Shown here piece by piece: positions 11,248-22,584 of a DNA stretch of 64,000 nucleotides (its first letter is position 1; every line of letters begins with the position of its first letter). Source of the DNA: Conus ventricosus (Eukaryota; Mollusca; Gastropoda; Neogastropoda; Conidae); the NCBI GenBank assembly GCA_018398815.1, contig CM031616.1, positions 68,115,937-68,179,936 on the forward strand, read 5' to 3'. The translations under genes were made by a program, and so were the position numbers. The notes under the pieces are model-generated. The model ran no database searches. It was not told the DNA's origin and worked only from the letters and a program-made list of their open reading frames with translations.

Positions 11248-11483
11248 CTGAAACATAAACACAAGGAATTTATTTTGATCCTCAGCTCCTGGGCATCAGC
11301 ATCCTTCCTCTCCACCCCCTATGAAACATTCAAAATATATTTGACATGCAGATTAATTCATGTAAACAAAAAAGTTAGAGAGGGAGAGAGAGACGGTTGA
11401 ACTGGCCAGACATGACTGATCAGCAGACCCAGCATCATGAAATTCAACAACTGTTACTGTGTTAGCTCCTGATGGTGGGAGAG

Positions 11484-11585
11484 GGAGATAAGATAAGATA
11501 AGATAATGTTGCTTATAGCCCAGCCGACCGCAAAGGGCCACATCAGGGCTGTCACTACGTTAAAATCAACTCACCAGTCATTTGG

Positions 11586-11624
<39 letters not shown>

Positions 11625-12145
11625 AACTTTCACACATCGCATTAAATGACATCGTCTAGAAACGCACCAGAAATTGCATTAAAAATCTTTCTTCCGTAAA
11701 ATCTTAAATCAGATGAAAAATGTTAATCTCTTTCAAAAACCCAAGGATCACATCAGGCGGGACATCCCTGAACAGGATCTTCATGGACTCCGCTGTAAAA
11801 TGTTTGTGTCTCACATCGTGCAAGTCCCAACACTCTAAAAGAACATGTTTCATTGTGAGTGGCGCATGACATGGAATACACCACGGAGCTTCTTCACTCT
11901 TTAAAAGGTAGGAATGGGTAAAATACGAATGGCTGGTGTGCAGCCGGCACAGAACCGTTTCCTCTTTACGACCTCCCGACGAAGATGGAGGAAGTCCTTA
12001 AGGTTTGGACGGATCTGAAAGAGTTTGTTATTCGTCTGTGTGTTCCAATCCTCCTGCCAGAGGTCTCTCACATAATCGTTAATTTTAGGTTTCACATCTG
12101 AGCAGGGGATATAAATGTTGGACAGTTTCTCTCTTGTGGCGTGAG
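11484..12145 (-). mobile_element. 5'-truncated I-like LINE (3' end only)
   Basis: The minus-strand 3' terminus carries a (TTATC)n tail (seen as GATAAGATAAGATAA on plus) followed by the TTGCTTATAGCCCAGCCGAC 3'-UTR block. It matches the larger copy at 12622-15580 up to about 12145. It holds a fragment of the C-terminal domain after RNase H (KPKINDYVRDLWQEDWNTQT). An A35 run interrupts it at 11587-11621. Confidence 0.8.
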
Positions 12146-12323
12146 GTGAAGGGGAGGAAGACTGGTTTTGGATCAGGATCAGGATTTGGGGCGTTGCATC
12201 AAAATAACTTAGCCTATTTCGGCTTTATACGCACCTTCTGTATACATATAATATATATATACATGTATTTGGGATATTTTAATCTTGTTTGTTTGGATTT
12301 TTATCTACTTTGACTGTTTTTAT

Positions 12324-12329
12324 ATATAT

Positions 12330-12373
<44 letters not shown>

Positions 12374-12379
12374 TTTTTA
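12324..12379. repeat. (TA)n / T-rich microsatellite
   Basis: TA and poly(T) run between the two I-like LINE copies. Confidence 0.95.
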
Positions 12380-12824
12380 AATGTTTGTTGGTCCAGTCAG
12401 GCTAGCTCAGTCTAATTATCCATCGATTTCATATTTTATTTTAGTTATTAATTCATGTTTATCTATGAGGTTCTTAAATATATTAATACTAGATGCACGT
12501 TTGATGTTCTTCTTCTTCTTTCTTTGAGTGTCCACCTTCAACGAGTTGAAGATTCTGACACTTTTGTGTGTATGACCGTTTTTAATCCTGCCATTAAGGC
12601 AGCCATCTCCAACTTCAGGGAAGATAAGATAAGATAAGATAATGTTGCTTATAGCCCAGCCGACCGCAAAGGGCCACATCAGGGCTGTCACCACGTTAAA
12701 ATCAACTCGCCAGTCATTGGGGAAAAACAAAAAACAAAAACAAAAAACTTTCACACATCTCATTAAATGACATCGTCTAGAAACGCACCAGAAACTTCGT
12801 TAAAAATCTTTCTTCCGTAAAATC

Positions 12825-13823
12825 TTAAATCAGATGAAAAATGTTAATCTCTCTCAAAAACTCAAGGATCACGTCAGGCGTCCTGAACAGGATCTTCATG
12901 GACTCCGCTGTAAAATGTTTGTGTCTCACATCGTGCAAGTCCCAACACTCTAAAAGAACATGTTTCATTGTGAGTGGCGCATGACATGGAATGCACCACG
13001 GAGCTTCTTCACTCTTTAAAAGGTAGGAATGGGTAAAATACGAATGCCCGGTGTGCAGCCGGAACAGAACCGTTTCCTCTTTACGACCCCCCGACGTAGA
13101 TGGGAGGAAGTCCTTAAGGTTTGGACGGATCTGAAAGAGTTTGTTACTCGTCTGTGTGTTCCAATCCTCCTGCCAGAGGTCTCTCACATAATCGTTAATT
13201 TTGGGTTTCACGTCTGAGCAGGGGATATAAATGTTGGACAGTTTCTCTCTTGTGGCGTTCTTGGCTAAACGATCAACCATTTCGTTCCCGCCGATGCCAA
13301 CATGACCAGGAACCCAAGCAAGAGTAATGTTGTAACCATCCGCTTTCAACGTGCTAAAAAGTTCGAAGAAATGTAAAAGTTCTGGATGCTGAAGGTTGCG
13401 GCCAGCTATGGCCTCCAAAGCTGACAGCGAGTCCGACAGAACCAGAAAGTCGCTCTTCGAAGAATGTGAGATTATCTTCAAAGCCAGAACCAGAGCAGTA
13501 AGTTCAGCGGAATAGACAGAAGCATCTGAATGTATATGTTCCAACAGTATCTGAGAAGGAGCCCCAGGGCAGTAGGCTGCACAGGCCACTCCATCTTCAG
13601 ACTTGGAACCGTCAGTGAAAACTTTTTGATAGGATGGGAATTTGGAACAGAGGTCAGCATACAATGCCTTGTACGCCAGAGAGCTGGTAGACTCTTTGCG
13701 AAAAGCTGCAAGATCGAAACGAATCTCTGGTGTGAAAAAGGTCCACGGAGGTTGATCCGGAAACTTGGAAAAATCCGATACTACTCCCAGGTCTAGACCT
13801 GCATTCCGCACGTGAGGCTGCAT
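12825..13823 (-). pseudogene. LINE RNase H domain ORF
   Basis: A 332-codon open stretch. RNase H signatures are FTDGSKSEDG (first Asp), SAELTAL (Glu), LSDSLSAL (Asp) and AWVPGHVGIGGNEMVDRLAK (His/Asn/Asp). Then comes IPCHAPLTMKHVLLECWDLH, a zinc-binding-type tail common in I-type LINEs. The upstream RT lies in other frames, so this is the intact 3' part of a broken ORF2. Confidence 0.8.
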
Positions 13824-14327
13824 ACGAAGACCAAACGGCGGAATACATTTCGGGTTGTTTTCAAACTTACTTTGGAACGGAGGGTCAAAGACACAGTCAT
13901 AGGCAGGGTTTTCTGGTTCTGAGAACAGTCGGATATATTATAATTCAAAGACAGTTTCAGCCTGCGGTTGGACAGTGAAGGTTCACCTGCCTCTGCGTAC
14001 AGGCTGTACACAGGGGTGGTGCGGAACGCTCCAAGACAGAGACGAAGCCCTTGATGGTGGATAGGGTCCAAGAGTTTGAGGTAAGACGATCTTGCAGAGC
14101 CGTACACAGCACAACCGTAGTCCAGTTTGGAACGGACCAAGGCTCTGTAGAGGTGCAGCAAAGTTTTCTTATCAGCGCCCCAGTCGGTGTGCGCTACGAC
14201 CCTCAGAATATTCAGTGCTTTCTGGCAAGCAGTTTTGAGGTTTTTGATGTGGCTGAGAAAGTTAAGTTTCTGGTCAAAAATAACCCTAGAAATTTGGCCT
14301 CTTTGACAGCTGGAATGGGAGATTTCC

Positions 14328-15140
14328 CTACTTGAAGTTCAGGATCTGGAAAAAACTGACGGAAATTATGGAAGTGAATACACTGTGTTTTTGTAGCAGA
14401 AAAGGTGAAACCGTTTTCATCCGCCCACTGACGGATTTTATCCACGCAAAGCTGGAGCCTGCGCTGGACACTCGGTACAGGCTTCCAGTTGCGTAGACAG
14501 CGAAATCATCCACAAACAATGAGCAGTCTGAACCCTGCTGAACTGATTGAACAATGTTGTTAATCTTGATGCTAAAGAGGGCAGGAGACAGTATGCTCCC
14601 CTGCGGAACACCCAACTCCTGCTCGTGGACATCAGAGAGAGTGGTGCCAACCCGGACCTGAAACTGTCGTTCTGCCAAAAAATTTTCAATGAAAAGCGGA
14701 AGATGACCTCGAAAACCCAGATCATGGAGATCATGAAGTATCCCCGACTTCCAGGTGGTATCGTAGGCCTTCTCCAAGTCAAAGAAAATGGCCACTGCAT
14801 GCTGTCTGTTCAAAAAGGCGTTCCGAAGTGTAGATTCCAGACGAATCAAATGGTCAACTGTAGTCCGATGTTTGCGAAAACCACACTGTTCTTTCGCCAA
14901 AAGGCCATCGGTTTCCAGTTTCCACATGAGCCTAGCATTGACCATTTTCTCCATCAATTTACAGACACAGCTGGTCAAAGCTATGGGACGGTAGTTTGAT
15001 GGATTAGAAAGATCTTTTCCAGGTTTGGGGATGGGAATAATGAGGGCTTTTCGCCAAGAGGGTGGAAAGAAACCTGTGCTCCACACATGGTTGTATACCT
15101 GTAGCAGTATGTTCAGACCTTCTTGCGGAAGATGTTTCAA
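14328..15140 (-). pseudogene. LINE reverse transcriptase domain (fragment)
   Basis: A 270-codon open stretch with WRKALIIPIPKPGKD, NYRPIALTSCVCKLMEKMV, FDLEKAYDTTW, GVPQGSILSPALFSIKINNI and FVDDF. The active-site box is FVDD instead of the usual F/YADD. A frame change follows the palm domain and the thumb continues in another frame at 14445-14212. Confidence 0.8.
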
Positions 15141-15585
15141 CAGTTGATAATGGATTTCATCTATACCTGGAGAGGAGTCGCTGCAAGAGAGTAAGGCAGA
15201 TTTCAGTTAGTTTAACGTGAAAGGAAGATTGTAGTCTTCCATGTTGTCTGACGAAAAGTTGCAGGGTGATTTTTCTTTAAGGGCTTTGGTTTTGACAAAA
15301 GTGGCTGATTTGTTAGAAGAGGAGGAATTCTTTTCAATGGTTGAAGCAAGCAGATTAGCAACTGCTTTCTTCTCGGTTATTAAAGAATCCGAAAACTTGA
15401 GATGGTTCACAGTGGGACAGGTGTTCTTCCCTTTGATTTTCTTAATGATGTTCCACACTTTTTTCTTGGAAGTTTTCGATGTCAGCCTGGAGCAGAAGCT
15501 TCTCCAGGACCGACGTTTACTGATTTTAAAAGTGTGTCTCGATTTGGCACGGAGTTTCTGATGGGCTCGAGCGTTGGGACCCGAA

Positions 15586-15857
15586 GGTGCATGCTATGTG
15601 TAACATGTCATCCATATCAACGGCCAAACTGGCCTTCTCTTCCGGAAGTTGGTGATGGGATTTTACGTGTGTGCAAGATGTTGTGCTTACATTCACACAT
15701 GGAACCTCGGTTTATAGTCTCATTCGAAGGACTGTACGGGGAATGGAGTCAGAACCAATGTTAACTCCGAGGGAAAAATCCCGCTGTACCGAAATTTGAA
15801 CCCGTAACCTCAGGATCATGAGTCCGACGCTCTACCAACTGAGCTATTCCGGCCCCA
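15586..15857 (-). mobile_element. tRNA-derived SINE
   Basis: The minus-strand head (15857-15780) is tRNA-like: A box TAGCTCAGTTGG, anticodon-loop CTCATGA (CAT, Met-like), B box GGTTCAAATTT. Acceptor-stem pairing is poor, so it is not a tRNA gene. The body contains the CCTCGGTTTATAGTCTCATT block also present near 49920, and the 3' part (to GCATGCACCTTC) recurs at about 50410-50495 on the opposite strand. It lies immediately 5' of the truncated LINE. Confidence 0.75.
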
Positions 15858-16355
15858 AAATATTAGTTGTTAATTGATTCCAAAACTTGGTTACTCCATT
15901 AGTAAATGTCAGTTTTCCCAAATTAGTTCTGGAATATTGTTAAAATATCTTATCTTCACTGTTCCTTGTTTATGTAGCATCTTTCTGTGGAGCACAAAAA
16001 AGCATGCCCTATCAACATCATCAGTACCATTAGATATGATCAGGGGTTCCACTGACTTTTTAGTTTTTGCGTCAAGAAACGCACGCCTCCGCAAAAATTG
16101 CGTCAGCGCTGAAAAAAATGCGTAACAAAGTAAACTGTACTCACTCCCATCAAAACAGCTCTGAATCGTTTTCTGTGCCACACGAGTCCGGGATGATCGT
16201 GTGTGCGTGGGAAGTCATAACGTATTCCGATTGGAAGATGGCACCATCGCAGACGCGGGAAAGATTCCATTTTATTTCGAGGGGAGAAAGGATGAGGCCT
16301 TTTGGAACATTCTTGATCTAGCAAAAAGTCAGCCAGTGCCACAGAGTAAAATGTG

Positions 16356-16900
16356 CTGACACACGAGCCTCCCCGCCCGTACGCTTCGGACGTACCGGTC
16401 GAACCCGATCCCAAACGGAGCGTCTGTCATAGTAAACGTACGTCTCAAACGGACTTCGGCATCCAGTTCGACCCGACCGTTCGAGATACACCGTGATCTA
16501 TTCGAAACGGACAGCTAGTATCCTCCAACCAATCAACGCTCAGCATTGAGCGAACACCCATGACAACGGAAAAATGGCGTCGTCCAGCAAGGCGATCAGA
16601 CTGTCCGATTCGGAGACCAAACATTTGATTGAATCGTACCAAGGCCATGATGTGCTTTGGAATGTCAACTCAAAAAATTATAAGAATCTAAATATTCGAG
16701 AAAAAGCTTCGTATTCAATTTACAGTCCTTTGAAGCGGCATGTGGGATCAAACTCGAAGGGTTTAAAACTCGCATATAGGTCGGACCGCACAGGTTCAAA
16801 CGTTTCGTGAAGCACTCCGTCCATTCGACACTGACTGGTCGGAGCGCACAGGTTCAAACGTTTCGTCTCAACCGTACGGGCGGGGAGGCTCGTTTGTCAG
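16356..16900 (+). mobile_element. Nested inverted-repeat element carrying a MADF-like ORF
   Basis: About 28-bp inverted repeats (ends CTGACA, core ACGAGCCTCCCCGCCCGTAC) lie at 16356-16383 and 16873-16900 inside the 16041-17078 element. The internal GC-rich segments include a direct repeat with CGCACAGGTTCAAACGTTTC. MADF proteins accompany PIF/Harbinger transposons, which would fit, but no 3-bp target duplication is clear. Confidence 0.55.
16574..16810 (+). CDS. MADF/SANT-like DNA-binding ORF fragment
   Basis: 78 codons from ATG. Residues 14-40 (LIESYQGHDVLWNVNSKNYK and on) match the start of a MADF domain: L-I-x-x-Y...LWNVNSKNYKN, with the conserved Trp. The later MADF helices are absent and the frame ends in repeat sequence. 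Likely a truncated accessory protein of a Harbinger-type transposon. Confidence 0.45.
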   Translation: MASSSKAIRLSDSETKHLIESYQGHDVLWNVNSKNYKNLNIREKASYSIYSPLKRHVGSNSKGLKLAYRSDRTGSNVS

Positions 16901-17404
16901 CGGTGTCAAGCAGTCTGCTGTAGGTCTGTGCCGTGTTTTGCCCCTCTGACATAGGCTTGCGGTTGAGAACAGGGTCCTGGGAAAATTGCGTCACTAAACG
17001 CACGGCCGCGAAAAAAATGCGTAGGAAGGCAGAAAAACGCAATAATTACGCAAAATTTTGCAATAAATGGAACCCCTGTATGATCTTATATGTTTGAATC
17101 AATGTTTGGGGGCACAGACCTCCCAGAACCACCCTGCAGAAGGCTCTGGCAGACACTGCTGGGACTGTGTCGTTACAATGGATGTCCCAGTCCCTGATAA
17201 TGTATGGGGAAGGAGTTTAGCTGGTCTATGTACTTTGTAGCAAAGGATTTCACAGTACTGCTGGTCATGGCCTGTAATTGATGTAATACATTGAGTATCA
17301 GACGTACGAATACATACACATTTTGTCTCTTCCCTCAGTAGACACAATTTCAAACGTATTCCAGTGCATGTCTGACTCACAAACCCACTACAGTCCTAGA
17401 CTTT

Positions 17405-18035
17405 GTAGAGTAAGTTCTACTTTCGACCCCACTTGGAATATAGAAATACTATCTGGCACCCATTACTAAAACGGCAATCGATCAGTATAGAGAAAGTACA
17501 AAGGAGAGCAACAAGATTAATAAAAAGTATCAGCCACTTAAGCTACGAGGATCGGTTAAGAAAACTACAGTTGCCATCATTGAAATTTAGAAGACTACGG
17601 GGTGATCTAATCCTAACATATAAAATATTCAATGGTTTAGATGATATAGAAACGGACATTTTTTTCACATTAGTGAGTGACGAAAGAACAAGAAATTCAT
17701 ATCAAAATATATTTATTAAATATATTTTGATATGAATTTCTTTATAAAACAAGTTTCCAGCAATGTTAGAAAAAATTCTTTTTCAAATAGGATTGCTCCT
17801 AGTTGGAACAAATTAACGAAAGTAGCAAAAACTGCAAAAAACATATCTATTTAAAGACCTTCTGGAAAAAGAAAAAGGTATTATGGACAAAAAGTTCAAA
17901 TATGATGCGTGACCATTGTCACGAAAAATGAAAATGCGCAATCCAAACTGAAGAAAATCTAAAGAAAACAAGAAAGACTGGGGCATCTAAAAAGCCGCGA
18001 GGCTTACTACGCCCTAAAGTCAAGTTCAAGTTGAT
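17405..18035 (+). mobile_element. CR1/L2-type LINE 3' fragment
   Basis: The frame 17433-17735 reads EYRNTIWHPLLKRQSISIEK then VQRRATRLIK...LPSLKFRRLRGDLILTYKIFNG, the post-RT C-terminal region of CR1/L2 elements. It is interrupted by a palindrome at 17690-17742, after which homology resumes (SFSNRIAPSWNKL). The 3' end is near GTCAAGTTCAAGTTGATG. Confidence 0.75.
17690..17742. repeat. Perfect 53-bp palindrome (26-bp arms, 1-bp spacer)
   Basis: The arms 17690-17715 and 17717-17742 are exact reverse complements. It interrupts a LINE coding frame. Confidence 0.9.
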
Positions 18036-18115
18036 GCTCGCGTTACGATAGTATTCAAAAATCAAAATAGTAAAAATATGTTAAGTACCACACTCGTGAC
18101 CCTACCAGAATCATC

Positions 18116-20790
18116 GTGAACCCTCAAAAGAAGATAAGCTCTCCATCATCAATCTTTTCTCCTTCGGTTTTCTGCAGAGTATCATTACCTGGCAGTAACG
18201 AACACCTCATTTTTGGAGTAGTGTATAGATCTCCCAATTCTGAGTACGAGGACCACTCTAATTTAACTAAACTAATAAATTATGTATTTAGCATTTTTAA
18301 AAACAACATTATTATCACAGGAGACTTTAACTATCCAGAAATTGACTGGAGAAATGCAGTAAGTTGTAAGAACGAGGATGACCCAGCTACGAAATGTTTG
18401 GAGTGTGTACAGCAAAATTACATCACCCAAATGACTTCTGAACCTACTCATTACAGAGGTTTACAAACACCCAATGTGTTAGACTTATTGCTTACAAACT
18501 CGCATGAGGATGTCATCAATCTGGAGCATTGGCCTTCACTGGGGAAAAGCCATCACTCAGCTCTTTACTTCGATGTTCAAGTCAGAAAGGAATACTCTGA
18601 ATCTGGTCACTCTGTGAAGTATCAACTGGATAAAGGAGATTACGAAGGCATGAGGAAACATGTAGGAGAGATAAATTGGAATGACCTTTTGACCAATGAA
18701 GCACCAGTGGATGAAATTTGGGGATTATTCATAATGTACTTATTAAGTCAATGGACAAATTTATTCCTAAAAAGTCTTTAAACAAGGACCAACCAACAAA
18801 CCAAGACGAGACCCCATTCCCCAATCTCTCTTAGATAAAATTCACCTTAAGCGCAGAGCCTTCAAAAGGTACAAGAAATACCCACAAATGAAAACTACAA
18901 ACTGTATGCAAGAGCTAGAAACCAAGTAACATGGGGGACAAAAAAAAATGTAAAAGCAAAGGAGGCTAAACTGGCTAAAGAATCTAAGCAAAACCCAAAA
19001 GGATTTTTCCGTTATGTTACGTTCCGTTATGTTATGAGTAAAACCATACCAAAAGAATCGATAGCTAATTTACTAAAGGAAGATGGTACCTTAACACAAA
19101 ATGATTCTGAAAAAGCAAGTGTACTAAACAGCTTCTTTGCCAGTGTTTTTACTGAGGAAAGTAACATAAACGTTCCAGAGTTTTCATGTAAAAAAGAGGT
19201 TACAGAATTAACAAAAGTGTAGATCACAACCGACCAGATGGAAAAAACATTAAAAAATTTAAACCCATCGAAGTCCCCAGGACCTGACGAGATTCACCCA
19301 AGAGTACTGAAGGAGCTGGCTAACGTCATCGCTTACCCATTGAAGACATTATTCGATAGAACACAAGAAAAGGGTGTAATACCGAAAGATTGGAAAGAAG
19401 CAGAAGTACGTCCTATTTTTAAGAAAGGAAACAAGAACTCAGCAGGAAACTACCGTCCAGTCAGCCTAACATCTGTTGTCTGTAAAGTTTTCGAGGGTTT
19501 TATTCGAGACGCTCTTTGCCAGCACTTAACCAAACATGACCTGTTATCTAGAGAACAATTTGGATTTACCACGGGGCGTTCATGTGTTACACAACTACTT
19601 GTTACTTTACAAGATTGGTTAGTTACATTGGATGAGAAAATACCAGTTGACGCAGTCTACCTAGACTTGAGGAAAGCATTTGATACAGTTCCACACCAAA
19701 GACTGATAAACAAACTGGGAGGCTACGGTATAAAAGGCAAGTTACTATTGTGGATCAGAGATTTCTTAAAAGGAAGATCACAGTTTGTAAGTGTAAACAG
19801 TAGTAAATCATCGAAGGTCAACGTGACTAGTGGAGTACCACAAGGTAGTGTTCTCGGACCGACCTTGTTCATATACTTTATAAATGATATGCCTGAGGAG
19901 GTAGATTGTAAAGTAAAAATCTTTGCAGACGACACCAAGGCTTACTCTGCCATCCGAAATATTGAAGACAGAGATCATTTACAATTGTGTATACACAATC
20001 TAGTGAAATGGACAAATACTTGGCTATTGCAGTTTAATAGCGAGAAATGCAAAGTTCTGCACCTTGGAAAGAATAATCCACACTATCAGTACTGGAAAAT
20101 GGGGTTAATAGAACACTGGAAAGTACTATTGCTGAGAAGGATTTAGGTGTCACCATGGACCCAGATTTGAACTTTGAGACTCATATAAACAACATTGTGA
20201 AAAAAGGTAATCAAATGGCTGGTCTTCTTGTGAGGACTATTACAAATAAATCTCCTGAAATTATGATTCCATTGTTCAAAGCTCTAGTTAGACCAATTAT
20301 TATTGAATATGGAAACTCAGTATGGTGCCCCTATCTTAAAAAACATATAAATATGATTGAAGGTGTTCAACGAAGATTTACCAAGTGTATAACTAGAATG
20401 AGTACTCGTGATCTTAGTTATGAGGAGCGCCTAACTCTGTTTAGGTTGCCTAGCCTAGAATTCAGAAGACTAAGACTAGTAAGAGGTGATCTCATTGAAG
20501 TATACAAAATTATGCACAATATTTATGATCCTTGCACCACCTCTTCCTTGTTCACTATGGCTAACTATGAAAAGACTCGAGGACATAACTTCAAAATAAC
20601 CAAAACTAATTTTGCAACTAACCAGTTTCGCAAATTTTTTACTAACCGTATCATTTGGGCCTAATCTGTGGAATAACCTTTCCGTTGACACTATCAACGC
20701 GCCATCAGTAAACGCATTTAAAAATCAAATTGACAAAAAGTTTAAAGACCAGGTATTTTCCACTGAGTTGGATCTTTATTAAGATGATGA
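18116..20790 (+). mobile_element. CR1/L2-type LINE with endonuclease and RT, 5'-truncated and frameshifted
   Basis: 18116-18781 is the second half of an EEP endonuclease (IFGVVYRSPNS, GDFNYPEIDW, PNVLDLLLTN, GKSHHSALYFDV, with the usual SDH replaced by KSHH). 19238-20146 is an RT (SKSPGPDEIHPRVLKEL, YLDLRKAFDTVPH, GVPQGSVLGPTLF, FADDTK). 20155-20664 is the C-terminal region (VQRRFTKCI, LPSLEFRRLR). Frame breaks lie around 18780-19240 and 20146. The 3' side abuts the piggyBac-type element. Confidence 0.85.
19238..20146 (+). pseudogene. LINE reverse transcriptase ORF
   Basis: 302 open codons contain most of the RT domain including the catalytic FADD. It is disconnected from the endonuclease by stops and shifts. 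It opens with MEKTLKNLNPSKSPGPDEIH, so the N-terminal linker is separate (19034-19222). Confidence 0.8.
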
Positions 20791-20820
20791 TAAATGTAGT
20801 ATACACTATGCCTGACTTAA

Positions 20821-22580
20821 CCCGCTGAGTGCGATCGTGGCTTTACCGCCCGAGTGCGATGAGCCACGATCGTGGCTCAGATGAAAACCATTATACCACC
20901 GCCGCTAAACATCTGGATTGATCAGTTCACGTGACTTGCTGGTGTCCATTGTGCACTGGCAAGTCGTGTCAGTCCGTTTTCTCCAAGTTTTTCGTGCGTT
21001 TTGACTGAAATAACGAGTGAATCAGCCACCGAGTTTCAGCAGGAGTTTCGTGGAAGTGGCACGAGGGAAGAATCAGTTGCCGGAGGCAGTAGTAACGAAA
21101 GCGAAGCAGGTGAGTAGATAAACTTTGATTAGTTTGTGTGTCGAGTGATGGAACACTTGCTGCGTGGGGTTATTGGTTATTTTACATTTGTTGGTCCGCC
21201 ACATGAAGGAAGGGGGGGATGGAGGGGGCAGGGTACATGGTTACTTACAGGAGTTGCCTGATCAAACTAGAAGATCGTTTCTGGGTGATTATAGGTGTTT
21301 TGAAAGCACTTTAGAGATGAATAAAAGTGGTGATTTGAAGCTCGAACAATTTATAACTTTTGTTTGTTTTTGTTTTTTTTAGTTTGGAAACAGTGTGGGC
21401 GTGTCACGAGTGGGCGTGTCTCCAATGAAAGCTATAGCCCTTCCCCTTCCTTATATGCTAGTGATTCAGATTTTATTTTTATTTATGATTTTATGCATGA
21501 CTTCATTTTTCATAGAATGAATAAGTAATGTTGTTAATATTTTTTTCTTTCTGAAAATCAGACTGATCAGTGGAAACTGAGTCAAGCTCTCTGTAACAAC
21601 TCTTGCACCATTATGAAACAATGAAATGAACAGAAGACTTAGGATATGTGTTTTCTTGTGTGATCCAGAATCTGGAAGCACTACTGCAGAGGAGAGTGAT
21701 GCTGAGAGAGGAGCTCAAGAAAGAGGAACTGTGCTGCTGGCCATCCTACTTGTGTGCGCTCTGGCTGGGAATGTTTTGGATGCGACATGGGACTCTGCCC
21801 GAGTGCTTTTCAGCCTTCCACAGAAGACAAAGGCCCTAACTTTGTTCTGTGTCTTTCAAGGACATGTTCTTCTTGTTTTCACTGAAGTTTCAAGTGTTTT
21901 GACATTCAAGCAGGAAAACTGTGGTGTTTCAAACAATGTGACTGACGTTTTGGATTACCTTTTCGGCAATGTTCTGGATTACACTGTGAAGAATGTCTTC
22001 AGCTGCCATCAGGGTACTGTGTTGTATTTTTTTCTTCAGATTCCTCATTATCTCTAGTTTACAAAAACATATAGTTTTACCTATCTAGCTTCAAGATAAG
22101 CCTGCACAAACCCCATTTCCTTATATAGTGAAATTTGATTGTCCGGATGCTGAATTATAGGTACATCATTTAAGGCACAATTCATTATACATAGTTCAAG
22201 TCAAGAGAATTATCATCTTTCCCATGTTTCCAGCACAATATTTGTCTTCATTTTATCTCCAGTCTGAAGTGTTTAGGTGGTACAGAAGAAAAACTGTGTC
22301 TCTCCTAACATTTGACTTACTTTTCAAATAACTTTTCCAGAAATTTTCTCTGCGTATATTTTGAGGTCAGTCTCCAAGTAGGTACCACCTACAGTATTTT
22401 CAGTTATTTCACTAGATTCTACAACATCTCTAGTTTCTAAAAATGTATAGGTTTGCATATCTAGTGCAAATAATATGTATGCAGAAGCCAAACTCTCAAG
22501 TGTGGTGTGTGACGAGTTTCCCGTCCTAGATTTTAACTACATTTCTATAAAGTTTAAATTGATACAGAGCACTGTGAGGG
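20821..22580. mobile_element. piggyBac-type TTAA element, copy A
   Basis: Flanked by TTAA (20817-20820 and 22581-22584), with ends CCCGCTGAGTGCG and (reverse) CCCTCACAGTGCT. Both flanks differ from those of the second copy at 50519-52284, so the boundaries are real insertion ends. Near the left end is the perfect palindrome GAGCCACGATCGTGGCTC (20861-20878). There is no transposase domain. An acidic Ser/Glu-rich stretch with GT/AG sites (donor near 21112, acceptor before 21669) could be a spliced transposase N-terminus (...NESEA|ESGSTTAEESDAE). Confidence 0.85.
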
Positions 22581-22584
22581 TTAA

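Larger units (their letters stand above)
12622..15580 (-). mobile_element. I-like LINE, minus strand, 5'-truncated
   Basis: In minus-strand order: a connecting region (VWNIIKKIKGK), an RT domain (FFDLEKAYDTTW, GVPQGSILSPALF, FVDDFAVYATG), an RNase H domain and a C-terminal CCHC-like tail, then a (TTATC)n 3' tail. RT plus RNase H in one ORF places it in the I/Nimb-like group. The endonuclease is missing. Reading frames shift at least three times (around 14440, 14200 and 13810), so it is dead. Confidence 0.85.
16041..17078. mobile_element. CAG-TIR DNA transposon with 6-bp target duplication
   Basis: The 11-bp TIRs CAGGGGTTCCA lie at 16041-16051 and 17068-17078. The exact 6-bp direct repeat TATGAT (16035-16040, 17079-17084) flanks them. 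Subterminal GCGTCA/TACGCA/GCGTAA motifs are repeated at both ends. There is no transposase core; the middle is occupied by a second inverted-repeat element. Probably a non-autonomous hAT-like element. Confidence 0.8.

Noticed and set aside
15780..15857. tRNA-Met-like sequence with A and B boxes
   Set aside because: The acceptor stem does not pair and the sequence continues into a repeat shared with other loci, so it is a SINE head, not a tRNA gene.
21626..22057. 143-codon frame in the piggyBac-type element as a full gene
   Set aside because: No recognisable domain. The first part may be a transposase N-terminal exon but the remainder looks like noncoding sequence, and the reading frame in copy B is broken near 51486 by TAG.
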